A stretch of 64,000 bases of DNA, taken from Palauibacter sp965207805 (GTDB lineage Bacteria > Gemmatimonadota > Gemmatimonadetes > Palauibacterales > Palauibacteraceae). The position numbers and the translations under genes are program-made. The DNA lies in the NCBI GenBank assembly GCA_965207805.1, contig OZ242312.1, positions 372,001 through 436,000 on the forward strand, read 5' to 3'. Of the stretch, positions 43,134 to 52,277 are shown in pieces (position 1 is the stretch's first letter; every line of letters begins with the position of its first letter). The notes beneath the pieces were generated by a model that was not told the origin of the DNA, made no database searches, and saw only the letters and a program-made list of their open reading frames with translations.

Positions 43134-44768
43134 TCAGTTCGATCCAGGGCTGTCCTGCCGGTCCTCCTCGGAAGCCGGCCGCGAGAGCGTCGGATATTTG
43201 ATACCCAGTTGATCAAGATACGTGTCGAAGCGCGTCTCGTCATAATAGAACGGTTCGAGGAGCGGGCGAAACGTGTCCATGATCTCCCTGTTCAGATCGA
43301 TCGGGGGCGGGTCGTCCGGGCCGATGAAGGGAACATACTCCACGCCTGCGGTCTGTTCCTCCCGGAAGTAGGTCCACGCCTCCTCGACCAGCTTCGGCTG
43401 GGCGAAGAGCTGGAGCGCCGTGCGCGCCATGACCCGTGCGCCGGCGACCGCGCCCTTGTGCGCGATGGGAGTGGCCATCGCCATGGCGCTCGACCAGTGG
43501 TGACCCGGAAGTCCCGGCACGTTCGACGGGAAGCGCAGGGTCACCGTAGGCACGTTCCACGAGATGTCGCCGATGTCGTCGGATCCGCCGCTCCGGCGCG
43601 GCCCCGGCTCACCCAGCGGCGAGAGGGCGATGGGCATCCCCGACGGGACGCTTCCCACCGATTGCTGCACGGCGCTCGCGAAGTCGTGGTCGTCGTCGGT
43701 CCACTCGGGCAGCCCGACCTCCTCGATGTGTTCGTACATCGTTTCGGCCACGACTTTGTTGAAGTGGCGGGGCCAGGCGGCGCCGATGATCCGGTACGAC
43801 ATCTCGGTGTCGGTCATCAGGGCCGCGCCCTCCGCGATGCGGATGGCGGTGTCGAAGTTGCGCTTGATGTCCTCGTAGTCCATTTCGCGAATGAAGTACC
43901 ACACCGAAGCGCTCGGCGGCACGACGTTCGGCTGATCGCCGCCGTCGCTGATCACGTAGTGGGAGCGCTGGTCGGGCCGCAGGTGCTCGCGCCGGAAGTT
44001 CCAGGCGACGTTCATCAGCTCGACCGCGTCCAGCGCGCTGCGGCCGCGCCAGGGAGCGCCCGCGCCGTGGGCGGCCTCGCCCTCGAAGGTGAACTCCACG
44101 GAGACGAGCCCGGTGCCGCTCCCCTGGCCCCAGTTCACCGACAGGTTGCTGCTCACGTGCGTGAAGAGGGTGATGTCGATGTCCTCGAGATAGCCGTCCC
44201 GCACGTACCAGGCCTTGGAGCCCAACTGCTCCTCGGCGACCCCGGGCCAGAGCACGAGCGTCCCCTCGATGCCCTCGGCCTCCATGACGTCCTTCAGCGC
44301 GAGCGCCGCCACCACATTCACGGCCTGCCCGGAGTTGTGGCCCTCGCCGTGGCCGGGCGCGCCCGGAATCAGGGGGTCGTGATAGGCGACGCCGGGCTTC
44401 TGGTTGGCCTTCGGGATTCCATCGATGTCGGAACCGAAGGAGATGACCGGCTCGCCGCTGCCCCAGCGCGCGAACCAGCCGGTCGGGATGCCCACGGGCG
44501 CGTACTCGACCGTGAAGCCGTTCTCCTCCAGGATCCCGGTGATGTAGGCCGAGGTCTCGATCTCCTGCTGCCCCAGTTCGGAGAAGGAGAAGATCTTGTC
44601 GACCATGACCTGGGCCAGCTTGGCGCGCTCGAGCACGCCCTCTTCGACACGGGCCACGAGGGGCGCCAGTTCATCGTCGGAGAGGCCCTGCGCGGCCGCC
44701 AGGACGGTGGGGGCGGTGAGAAGGACGACCAGCGCCGCCGCCAGTGTTCGTTTACCCATTTTGTCCAT
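43134..44768 (-). CDS. Exported M20-family amidohydrolase (AbgB-like)
   Basis: This 544-residue protein has a signal peptide (KRTLAAALVVLLTAPTVLAA) and an M20 metallohydrolase fold. Metal-site motifs are visible as VISFGSDIDGIP, APGHGEGHNSGQAVNVVAAL and WPGVAEEQLGSKAW. A dimerisation domain (FTFEGEAAHGAGAPWRGRSA) splits the catalytic one. The closest recognisable type is the p-aminobenzoyl-glutamate hydrolase/indole-acetyl-amino-acid hydrolase group. It cleaves an amide bond of a small periplasmic or imported substrate; which one is unknown. It starts 82 bases from carB. Confidence 0.87.
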   Translation of the reverse strand: MDKMGKRTLAAALVVLLTAPTVLAAAQGLSDDELAPLVARVEEGVLERAKLAQVMVDKIFSFSELGQQEIETSAYITGILEENGFTVEYAPVGIPTGWFARWGSGEPVISFGSDIDGIPKANQKPGVAYHDPLIPGAPGHGEGHNSGQAVNVVAALALKDVMEAEGIEGTLVLWPGVAEEQLGSKAWYVRDGYLEDIDITLFTHVSSNLSVNWGQGSGTGLVSVEFTFEGEAAHGAGAPWRGRSALDAVELMNVAWNFRREHLRPDQRSHYVISDGGDQPNVVPPSASVWYFIREMDYEDIKRNFDTAIRIAEGAALMTDTEMSYRIIGAAWPRHFNKVVAETMYEHIEEVGLPEWTDDDHDFASAVQQSVGSVPSGMPIALSPLGEPGPRRSGGSDDIGDISWNVPTVTLRFPSNVPGLPGHHWSSAMAMATPIAHKGAVAGARVMARTALQLFAQPKLVEEAWTYFREEQTAGVEYVPFIGPDDPPPIDLNREIMDTFRPLLEPFYYDETRFDTYLDQLGIKYPTLSRPASEEDRQDSPGSN

Positions 44769-44850
44769 TGAGGTACCGGGAAGAAGGGGGCCGGACAGCG
44801 AAATAACCTCGCAGGATACGCACGGGCGACCCGCGTCGGAAAGTGGGCCG

Positions 44851-47800
44851 TCAGGCGGAGCCGGCGGTCCTCGTGAGTCTGTCCTCCTCCACTTCAACGA
44901 CATCCCGCGCCTGGAGGCTGTGGACCGTGTGCCGGCGGTGACGGAGGGCGATGATCGCGTCGGCGGCCGCGGAGGCGGCGGAGAGCGTCGTCGTGTAGGG
45001 CACGCGGCGGGAGACGGCGGCGCGGCGAATCATGTAGTCGTCGTACTGGGCGTGCTTGCCGAGCGGGGTGTTCAGGAGGAGCTGCACGTCTCCCGAGACG
45101 ATGCGGTCGAGGAGGTTCGGACGCCCCTCGTGCACCTTGAGGATGCGCTCGCACGGAACGCCGCGGCCGCGCAGATACCTGGCCGTCCCCTCCGTGGCGA
45201 AGATCGTGAAGCCCAGTTCGTGGAAGCGGCGCGCGATCGGGACCATGTTCGGCTTGTCCTGGTCGTGCACCGTGATCGCGACGGCCCCCTCCGTCGGCAG
45301 CCCCTGGTAGACGGAGATCTGCGACTTCGCGAACGCGAGCCCGAAGCTGTCCGCGTATCCCATGACCTCCCCCGTCGAACGCATCTCCGGCCCGAGCACC
45401 GTGTCCGCGTCCGGGATCTTGTCGAAGGGGAGCACCGCTTCCTTCACGGAGACCTGGTGCGGGACGAGTTCGTCGCCGAGGCCGAGGTCGGCGAGCTTCA
45501 CGCCGGCGAGCACCCGCGCGGCCACCCGCGCGAGCGGCACCCCCGTCGCCTTGCTGACGAACGGCACCGTGCGGCTCGCGCGCGGATTCACCTCGAGCAC
45601 GTAGACCGTCTTCTCGTGCACGGCGAACTGCACGTTGATGAGGCCCCGGACGTCGAGCGCGAGCGCGAAATCCCGCGTGAAGCGGCGCATGGCCTCCATG
45701 TCGACGTCGCGCAGGAGGTAGGGCGGCAGGACGCAGGCGGAGTCGCCGGAGTGCACGCCGGCATCCTCGATGTGCTGCATGATCCCGCCGATCAGGACCG
45801 TCTCCCCGTCGCACACCGCGTCCACATCCGCCTCGAAGGCGTCCTCGAGGAACCGGTCCAGGAGCACGGGATGTTCCGGAGACGCCTGCACGGCGCGCGC
45901 GAAGTACTCCCGCAGCGAGACCGGGTCATAGACGATCTCCATGGCGCGGCCGCCGAGCACGTAGCTGGGCCGGACGAGCACGGGATACCCGATGCTCTCC
46001 GCGATCTCGAGCGCCTCCTCGATGCTCGTCGCGGTCCCGCCCGGCGGCATCGGCACCCCGAGTTCGCGGCAGAGTTCGTCGAAGCGGCGGCGGTCCTCGG
46101 TGCGGTCGATCGACTCCACGCTCGTCCCGAGGATGGGGACGCCGAGCTGCTCCAGCTTGCGCGCGATCGTCAGCGGCGTCTGTCCCCCGAACTGGACGAT
46201 GACGCCCTCCGGCTCTTCCTGCTCCACGATCGCGAGCACGTCTTCCACCGTGAGCGGCTCGAAGTAGAGCTTGTTCGAGATGTCGAAGTCGGTGGAGACG
46301 GTCTCGGGATTCGAGTTGATCATGATTGTCTCGAACCCTTCGTCGCGCAGCGCGAGCGAGGCCGAAACGCAGCAGTAGTCGAACTCGATGCCCTGTCCGA
46401 TGCGGTTCGGGCCGCTGCCGAGGATGATGATCTTCCGCCGGTCCGAGCGCTCGGATTCGTTCTCGTCCTCGTAGGTCGAGTAGAGGTACGGCGTGGCGGC
46501 GGGGAATTCGCCGGCGCAGGTGTCGACCGTCTTGTAGACGGGCCGGTGTCCCGCGGCCTGGCGCACCTCGCGCACCTCGGCCTCCGGAATCCCGCGCAAC
46601 TGTCCCATCTCCGCGTCGCCGAAGCCGATCCGCTTCAGCCGTTCGACGTCCGCGGGCGTGACTGCCTCGGCCGCCGCGAAGGCCTGCCCTTCGCGCACGA
46701 GTTCCTCGAGTTGCGAGAGGAACCACGGGTCGATTCCCGTGATGCGGTTGATCTCGGCCACGGAGAGGCCCGCCTGGAAGGCGCGATAAAGCTGGAAGGG
46801 GCGTTCCGGCGTCGCGGTGCGGATCGCGGCCCGCACCGTGTCGACGGCGTCGTCCTCGAGGCGGTCCGCGTCCGGGTCCGGCGAGGGCAGCCACCCCGAC
46901 CGCCCGTTCTCGAGCGCGCGAAAGCCCTTCAGCCACGCCTGCTGGAACGTGCGGCCGATCGCCATCACCTCGCCCACGGCCTTCATCTGCACGCCGAGCG
47001 TCGCGTCCGCCTTCGGGAACTTCTCGAACGCGAAGCGCGGGATCTTCACGACCATGTAGTCGAGCACCGGCTCGAAGCAGGAGGGCGTCACCTGCGTGAT
47101 CGCGTTCGGGATCTCGTCGAGGCGGTAGCCGACCGCGAGCTTGGCGCCGATGCGCGCGATGGGGAACCCGGTCGCCTTCGACGCGAGGGCCGAACTCCGG
47201 GACACCCGCGGGTTCATCTCGATGACGAGCATCTGGCCCGTCGTCGGGTGCACGGCGAACTGGATGTTGCAGCCGCCCGCGTCCACGCCGATCTCCCGGA
47301 TGCACGCGATGGCCGCGTCCCGCATCGCCTGGTACTCGCGGTCCGAGAGCGTGAGCGCCGGCGCGACGGTGATCGAGTCACCCGTGTGCACGCCCATGGC
47401 GTCGAAGTTCTCGATCGAGCAGACGATGACGACGTTGTCCGCCCGGTCCCGCATCACCTCGAGCTCGAACTCCTTCCAGCCGATGATGCTGCGGTCGATG
47501 AGCACTTCTCCGATCGGCGACGAGCGGATGCCGGCGCGGACGAGGTCCTCGAACTCCTCGCGGTTGTAGGCGGTGCTGCCGCCGGTGCCGCCGAGGGTGA
47601 AGGATGGCCGGATGATGGCGGGGAATCCCGTGTCCTCGACCAGCGTGAGCGCCTCGTCGAGCGAGCGGGCGAATCCTCCCGCCGGGAGTTCGAGCCCGAT
47701 CCGCTGCATGGCTTCGGCGAACTGCTCCCGGTCCTCGGCGAGCTGAATCGCCCGGACATCGGCGCCGATCAGCTCCACGCCGTGCTCGTCGAGAACTCCG

Positions 47801-48114
47801 CGTTCGGCCAGCTCGAGCGCGACGTTGAGCGCCGTCTGGCCGCCCATCGTCGGGATGAGCGCATCGGGCTTCTCCGCCTCGATGACCCGCGCGACCCAGT
47901 CGGCCGTGAGCGGCTCGATGTAGGTCGCGTCGGCGATGTCCGGGTCCGTCATGATCGTGGCGGGATTCGAGTTCACGAGGATGACTCGATATCCCTCCTC
48001 GCGGAGCGCCCGGCAGGCCTGCGTCCCGGAGTAGTCGAACTCGCAGGCCTGGCCGATCACGATCGGGCCGGAGCCTATGAGAAGAATCGAGGAGATGTCG
48101 TCGCGGCGTGGCAT
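44851..48114 (-). CDS. carB: Carbamoyl-phosphate synthase large subunit
   Basis: It makes carbamoyl phosphate from ammonia (channelled from CarA), bicarbonate and two ATP, feeding arginine and pyrimidine synthesis. The 1,087 residues hold the usual two homologous ATP-grasp halves. The first starts at ILLIGSGPIVIGQACEFDYS and the second at IILGSGPNRIGQGIEFDYCC. A C-terminal MGS-like allosteric domain (AVAITVHDQDKPNMVPIARR) follows. No carA is adjacent in this window. The argGHR operon lies 6 kb away, but carB is in a separate minus-strand run with TonB-C and others. Confidence 0.96.
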   Translation of the reverse strand: MPRRDDISSILLIGSGPIVIGQACEFDYSGTQACRALREEGYRVILVNSNPATIMTDPDIADATYIEPLTADWVARVIEAEKPDALIPTMGGQTALNVALELAERGVLDEHGVELIGADVRAIQLAEDREQFAEAMQRIGLELPAGGFARSLDEALTLVEDTGFPAIIRPSFTLGGTGGSTAYNREEFEDLVRAGIRSSPIGEVLIDRSIIGWKEFELEVMRDRADNVVIVCSIENFDAMGVHTGDSITVAPALTLSDREYQAMRDAAIACIREIGVDAGGCNIQFAVHPTTGQMLVIEMNPRVSRSSALASKATGFPIARIGAKLAVGYRLDEIPNAITQVTPSCFEPVLDYMVVKIPRFAFEKFPKADATLGVQMKAVGEVMAIGRTFQQAWLKGFRALENGRSGWLPSPDPDADRLEDDAVDTVRAAIRTATPERPFQLYRAFQAGLSVAEINRITGIDPWFLSQLEELVREGQAFAAAEAVTPADVERLKRIGFGDAEMGQLRGIPEAEVREVRQAAGHRPVYKTVDTCAGEFPAATPYLYSTYEDENESERSDRRKIIILGSGPNRIGQGIEFDYCCVSASLALRDEGFETIMINSNPETVSTDFDISNKLYFEPLTVEDVLAIVEQEEPEGVIVQFGGQTPLTIARKLEQLGVPILGTSVESIDRTEDRRRFDELCRELGVPMPPGGTATSIEEALEIAESIGYPVLVRPSYVLGGRAMEIVYDPVSLREYFARAVQASPEHPVLLDRFLEDAFEADVDAVCDGETVLIGGIMQHIEDAGVHSGDSACVLPPYLLRDVDMEAMRRFTRDFALALDVRGLINVQFAVHEKTVYVLEVNPRASRTVPFVSKATGVPLARVAARVLAGVKLADLGLGDELVPHQVSVKEAVLPFDKIPDADTVLGPEMRSTGEVMGYADSFGLAFAKSQISVYQGLPTEGAVAITVHDQDKPNMVPIARRFHELGFTIFATEGTARYLRGRGVPCERILKVHEGRPNLLDRIVSGDVQLLLNTPLGKHAQYDDYMIRRAAVSRRVPYTTTLSAASAAADAIIALRHRRHTVHSLQARDVVEVEEDRLTRTAGSA

Positions 48115-48194
48115 CGGGCGCGCAAGCTATTCGGTCGGACGGCGGATCGCAGCCCCCGGCGGCGCAGTCCGCGGAGGCGCGAAGAAGATCGGGG

Positions 48195-48956
48195 CTACCG
48201 CATGAGAAGCGAGATCTCCCGCAGGACCCAGACGGGGGTGGGGCGCCCGTCGCGGAGGGCGGGGGCGAAGAGCAGTCCGCGGGCCGCCCGCACGGCCGCC
48301 GCGTCGAAGGCCTGGTCGCCGGATGAGATCTGGACCGCGGTCGCCTCGACCCTTCCATCGGTCCGCACGAGAAGCCAGATGGAGGCCGCGATGTCCGCGT
48401 CGAGTCCCTCGCGGCGGATCACCGGAAGCAGGGTCGTCGCGAGCGCGGCCTCGGCATCGGTATCCCATACGAGGCGGGCCGCCTCGTCGTGGGCGACGTA
48501 TGCGGGCCCCGATTCGCGGAGCTCGGCCAGCTCCGCTTCGACCGCGGCCCTCGCCACTTCGATGCTGGCCAGTGAGTCGCGCCGAGCCGCCGCGATCAGC
48601 GAGTCGCGCCGGGCCGCCTCCAGCGAGTCCCGGAGCGCGGCGGCCCGCTCCGCCTCGAGAATGGAGTCCCGACGCGCGGCCGCGGCCTGCTCGGCCCTCG
48701 CGATGGAGTCCCGACGCGCGGCCTCTCGCTCGGCCGTCGCGATCGCATCCTGCCGCGCGGCCTCCCGCTCGGCAGCCGCGATGGAATCCTGCCGCGCGGC
48801 CTCTCGCTCGGCAGCCGCGATCGAATCCCGGCGCGCGGCCTCCACGACCGCATCGGGCGGGCGCATCGCGCGGGGGATGGGGAGAAAGCACGCCCCGGCC
48901 GCGAGCGCGGCCAGCGTCACCAGGAGGATCCGTCCCCCGCGGCGCCTCTCCCTCAT
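48195..48956 (-). CDS. Lipoprotein with coiled-coil repeat and TonB C-terminal domain
   Basis: A 253-residue protein starting with a signal and lipobox-like end (ILLVTLAALAAGAC). A long Ala/Arg/Glu-rich coiled coil follows, about residues 38-140, built on 13-residue units near EAARQDSIAAAER. A C-terminal domain resembling TonB_C completes it (IWLLVRTDGRVEATAVQISS then VWVLREISLLM). TonB normally has a membrane anchor and a Pro-rich spacer; a lipid anchor and coiled coil are unusual. It may bridge envelope parts instead of energising a receptor. Confidence 0.75.
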   Translation of the reverse strand: MRERRRGGRILLVTLAALAAGACFLPIPRAMRPPDAVVEAARRDSIAAAEREAARQDSIAAAEREAARQDAIATAEREAARRDSIARAEQAAAARRDSILEAERAAALRDSLEAARRDSLIAAARRDSLASIEVARAAVEAELAELRESGPAYVAHDEAARLVWDTDAEAALATTLLPVIRREGLDADIAASIWLLVRTDGRVEATAVQISSGDQAFDAAAVRAARGLLFAPALRDGRPTPVWVLREISLLMR

Positions 48957-48965
48957 TACGGGCGG

Positions 48966-49085
48966 CTAGCTCTCTCCGCCTCGCTTGGCGCCTTCCTTGC
49001 GCCAGGCGATCGACGCCAGGACGGCGAGTCCTCCCCAGACGAAGCCGAGGATGAGGATCATCATGACGATCGTCGTCGTGGTCAT
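48966..49085 (-). CDS. 39-residue MetS-like small membrane protein
   Basis: A short gene with strong support: GGAGGT lies 7 bases before the ATG at 49085. The product has a single membrane helix (TTTTIVMMILILGFVWGGLA), continues VLASIAWRKEGAKR and ends GGES. The length, the charged C-terminal end and the GXXWGG pattern resemble the MetS small subunit of NSS-type amino-acid transporters. That large subunit is usually encoded next door, but none is here. The family match is from memory of short sequences and so is uncertain. Confidence 0.6.
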   Translation of the reverse strand: MTTTTIVMMILILGFVWGGLAVLASIAWRKEGAKRGGES

Positions 49086-49126
49086 GGTCGGGTACCTCCG
49101 AATCCGGCGCCGGTCCCCACGGCGGC

Positions 49127-49708
49127 TCAGCCCGGACCGTTCAGGCCGAGATCTTCCGCCGCAAGCTGCATGGCGGCGATGACGAAGGCGATGTGCTCGC
49201 CCATGTCTTCACCGAGTTCAGCGCAATTCTCGAGCATTTCGTCGCGGCTGATCGCGGCGGCGAACGCCTTGTCCTTCATCTTCTTTCTCACCGACCGGGT
49301 CTTCATGCCGGCGAGCCGCGTCGGCCGCACCAGGGCGCAGGCGGTGATGAAGCCGGTGAGTTCGTCCACGGCCCGGAGCGTCTTCGACATCCGCGTCGTC
49401 GCTTCGACGTCCGTGTAGTCCGCGTGGGCCATGATCGTCTCGAGGATGTCCTCGTCCACCCCCTTCTTGCGGAGGATGGCGACCCCGGTCGAGGGATGCT
49501 CCGCATCGGGCGCGTGGTCGTGGTTGGGCCAGCGCTCGTAGTCGAAGTCGTGCAGCAGCCCCGCCACGCCCCACCGGTCTTCGTCCTCGCCGTACTTCCT
49601 CGCGTAGGCGCGCATGGCGGCCTCAACCGCCAGCATGTGGCGCCGGAGCCCGGGACTCTCGGTGTATTCGTGGACGATCGCGAGCGCTTCATCCCGTGTC
49701 GGGAGCAT
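49127..49708 (-). CDS. HD-domain hydrolase
   Basis: This 193-residue protein has the HD metal-phosphohydrolase motifs RRHMLAVEAAMRAYARKYGE, LLHDFDYERWPNHDHAPDAE and MAHADYTDVEATTRMSK, of the type often annotated as HDIG-domain or YedJ-like. It hydrolyses a nucleotide or phosphate ester of unknown identity. The gene starts 6 bases after the PH-like gene stops, so these are cotranscribed. Confidence 0.85.
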   Translation of the reverse strand: MLPTRDEALAIVHEYTESPGLRRHMLAVEAAMRAYARKYGEDEDRWGVAGLLHDFDYERWPNHDHAPDAEHPSTGVAILRKKGVDEDILETIMAHADYTDVEATTRMSKTLRAVDELTGFITACALVRPTRLAGMKTRSVRKKMKDKAFAAAISRDEMLENCAELGEDMGEHIAFVIAAMQLAAEDLGLNGPG

Positions 49709-49714
49709 CCGTCG

Positions 49715-50221
49715 TCACTCTCCTCCGGTGGTGTTGCCGGCCGTGTCGCCATCCGCGCCGCCGGGCGCGCCGCCAGCCGTCTCGTGCAGCGCGTCCAGAA
49801 AGCGCCGCGGCTCGCTCTGGCTGACGAGCAGCGAGTACCCGTCGAGCGTCGGAATGTACACCACCCGTCGGCGGTCCGTGAGGTAGAGGAGCGCCTTCTC
49901 CCCGCTGCGGAGCCGGAACCACCCCGCGGAGTAGCCGCCGAGCGCCGTCCCCATGGTGCGCCGGCGAGGGACGAGATCGGGTTCGCCGCGGAGGTCCACG
50001 ACGCGGGCATCGTCGAGTTCGAGACGGTCGAGGGGGATTGTCCTGCCCCAGAGGTCGCCCACCAGCTTCAGGCCCGCCGGCGACACCTCCGCGCGGCTGT
50101 TCCGCGTGGACCAGGCCGCCCAGCCCAGCATGAGCGTCACGCCGACGAGGACGACGATGATGATGATGAAGAACCAGAGGATGCCGCGCCCGGAGGCCGG
50201 CGGAATGGGGAATACCTGCAT
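49715..50221 (-). CDS. Membrane-anchored PH-like domain protein
   Basis: A 168-residue protein with one N-terminal membrane helix (ILWFFIIIIVVLVGVTLMLG). A small beta-rich domain follows (EVSPAGLKLVGDLWGRTIPL to RVVYIPTLDGYSLLVSQSEP) like the bacterial PH domain family. It ends in a Gly/Thr-rich tail. The function is unknown. It lies between dinB and the HD hydrolase. Confidence 0.7.
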   Translation of the reverse strand: MQVFPIPPASGRGILWFFIIIIVVLVGVTLMLGWAAWSTRNSRAEVSPAGLKLVGDLWGRTIPLDRLELDDARVVDLRGEPDLVPRRRTMGTALGGYSAGWFRLRSGEKALLYLTDRRRVVYIPTLDGYSLLVSQSEPRRFLDALHETAGGAPGGADGDTAGNTTGGE

Positions 50222-50235
50222 GATCGTGTTCCTCG

Positions 50236-51459
50236 CTACGTGTCTCGCACGTTCGAATCGAGAAGGGCGGCCCGCTTCAGCGCGTCCCGGCCGAAGCGGT
50301 CCGCCACGGCGTCCATTGTCTTCGCCAGCTCGCGCCGGCTCTCCCCGGCGGAGGCGGCCGGGTCGTCGTCGCCGAGGAGCCCGAGTTGCTCGTCTCCCGG
50401 ATGGTCGAAGCCGGAGAGGCTGACGCCGATGAGCCGGACCTGGCGGCGCGGATCGTCAGCCTCCCGGAACAGCTCCCGCACGACGGGCCAGATGGCTTCC
50501 GTCATGTCCGCCGGCCGCCCGAGCGTCCGCTGGCGCGTATGCGTCTCGAAGCCGTCCCAGCGCAGCTTCAATTGCACCGTGCGCCCCGCGATCCCCTTCT
50601 TGCGCAGCGACCGCGCGACCCCCTCGCAGAGGGCGAGCAGGGTCCGCTCCACGCGGGCGCGGTCCTCGACGTCGCGCGGGAAGGTCACCTCCTTGCCGAG
50701 CGATTTTCGCCCCGGTCGCGGGTCGACCTTCCGCACGTCGAGGCCGTTCGCGAGTTCGTGCAGACGCCGCCCCAGCTTGCGGCCGAGCGACGCCTCGAGG
50801 AACTCGGGCTTGTTGCAGGCCACGTCCCCGATCGTCTTGAAGCCGAGTCGGGCCAGGCGGGCCTGGACCTTCGGCCCCGCCCCCCAGAGCCGGGAGACGG
50901 AGAGCGGCGCCAGAAACTCGCGTTCGGTCCCCGGCGGTACGACGACGAGCGCATCCGGCTTCCTGAGGTCGCTCGCCACCTTCGCCACGTACTTGTTCGA
51001 GGCGACGCCGACGGAGGCCGTGAGCCGCTCCTCCCCGGCGATCCGCTGCCGGATCCGGGTCGCGATCTCCGGTCCCGCGCCGAACAGCCGCCGGCTTGCC
51101 GTCACGTCGAGGAAGGCCTCGTCCAGCGACAGCGTCTCCACCTGGTCCGTGAAGGAGCGGAAGATGTCGAAGATTCGTCCGGATATCTCCGCGTAGAAGG
51201 CGATGCGCGGGCGCACGTAGACGCCGCCGGGGCAGCGGCGCCACGCCTGCGAGATCGGCATGGCCGAGTGGATCCCGTAGCGTCGGGCCTCGTAGTTCGC
51301 CGTCGAGACGACGCCCCGGCCGCGGCCCTTGCGCGGGGCGGATCCGATGATGACGGGCTTGCCGCGCAGCGACGGATCTTCGCGCACCTCGACCGCGGCA
51401 TAGAACGCGTCCATGTCCACGTGGAGGATCGTCCGCGGCCGCGTCTCAGGCTGCGGCAT
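50236..51459 (-). CDS. dinB: DNA polymerase IV (Y family)
   Basis: This 407-residue translesion polymerase copies damaged templates. Catalytic acidic residues are in ILHVDMDAFYAAVEVRE and VETLSLDEAFLDVTASR, and the finger motif is GRGVVSTANYEARRYGIHSA. The palm, HhH region (LWGAGPKVQARLARLGF) and little finger are complete. The last residues lack an obvious beta-clamp motif that I can identify. It overlaps the GDPD gene end by 14 bases. No LexA box could be identified at the start. Confidence 0.95.
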   Translation of the reverse strand: MPQPETRPRTILHVDMDAFYAAVEVREDPSLRGKPVIIGSAPRKGRGRGVVSTANYEARRYGIHSAMPISQAWRRCPGGVYVRPRIAFYAEISGRIFDIFRSFTDQVETLSLDEAFLDVTASRRLFGAGPEIATRIRQRIAGEERLTASVGVASNKYVAKVASDLRKPDALVVVPPGTEREFLAPLSVSRLWGAGPKVQARLARLGFKTIGDVACNKPEFLEASLGRKLGRRLHELANGLDVRKVDPRPGRKSLGKEVTFPRDVEDRARVERTLLALCEGVARSLRKKGIAGRTVQLKLRWDGFETHTRQRTLGRPADMTEAIWPVVRELFREADDPRRQVRLIGVSLSGFDHPGDEQLGLLGDDDPAASAGESRRELAKTMDAVADRFGRDALKRAALLDSNVRDT

Positions 51460-52273
51460 CTCTCCCCACCTCTCTCTCGTCCACGATCCGGCGGGCCCGC
51501 CCCGGGGCGTCGCTCACGAGCCCGTCCACGCCCCAGTCGAGGAGGCGCCGCATGTCGTCCGGGTCGTTCACCGTCCAGACGAAGACCCCCATGCCGTCGG
51601 CGTGGGCGCGCCGAACGAAGCGCGGCGTGACGATGCGCAGCGCGCCCTGCCGTTCGGGCAACATGGCGGCCGCGCAACCGGCGGGGGCGAAGCGGCGGCC
51701 GAGGCCGACCTTGCCGAGAAGGACGTATGTGCGCAGTTCGTCTTGGTAGGCGCAGTGCCAGCGCGCGTGCCGGCTCGCGGGCTCCACTTCCTCCCGCTCG
51801 AAGCCGCCGACCAGAATCCGCTCCCGGTCCGCGCGATTTCGGCTCCTCTGCAGCCACGCGCCCAGTTCGTGCCCCGCCGCCGCCGACTTGATCTCCGCGA
51901 TCACCGGCAGGTCTCCCACCGCCTCGAGCACCTCTTCGAGCGTGGGGATGCCGACCCCCTTCCCCCGGAACGGGAACGTCTTCCCGTGGTCCGTCGTGAA
52001 ATGGAATCCCGCGTCGAAGGGGCGCAGTTCGTCCCGCGTCAGCCCCTCGACGCCCCCCGTCCCGTCCGTCGTGCGGGGGAGGCTCGGATCGTGGATGACC
52101 ATGAGGCGGCCGTCCGCGCTCCGGTGCAGGTCGAGTTCGACCGCGTCGGCCCCCACGCGCACCGCATGCTCGAAGGACGGGAGCGTGTTTTCGGGCGCGA
52201 ACGCCGCCGCGCCCCGGTGGCCTATGACCCGCAGCGGGGAGCCGGGACCGAAGAGATCGTCGGGCAGCACCGT
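51446..52273 (-). CDS. Glycerophosphodiester phosphodiesterase
   Basis: This 275-residue TIM-barrel enzyme hydrolyses glycerophosphodiesters to glycerol 3-phosphate. The signature PLRVIGHRGAAAFAPENTLP, the metal ligands in ADAVELDLHRSADGRLMVIH and the C-terminal VFVWTVNDPDDMRRLLDWGV are typical. No signal peptide is seen, so it is cytoplasmic. The GTG at 52273 lies 4 bases after the transporter stop. A TTG at 52318 would overlap that gene and lacks a ribosome site. It overlaps dinB by 14 bases. Confidence 0.9.
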   Translation of the reverse strand, partial: TVLPDDLFGPGSPLRVIGHRGAAAFAPENTLPSFEHAVRVGADAVELDLHRSADGRLMVIHDPSLPRTTDGTGGVEGLTRDELRPFDAGFHFTTDHGKTFPFRGKGVGIPTLEEVLEAVGDLPVIAEIKSAAAGHELGAWLQRSRNRADRERILVGGFEREEVEPASRHARWHCAYQDELRTYVLLGKVGLGRRFAPAGCAAAMLPERQGALRIVTPRFVRRAHADGMGVFVWTVNDPDDMRRLLDWGVDGLVSDAPGRARRIVDEREVGRDAAA

Positions 52274-52277
52274 CAGG

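Noticed and set aside
44596..48969. A 1,457-codon open frame on the plus strand opposite carB
   Set aside because: It runs antisense to a complete, conserved carB. The product is rich in Arg, Glu, His, Val and Asp, as expected from codon-phase shadows in GC-rich DNA, and shows no family motif.
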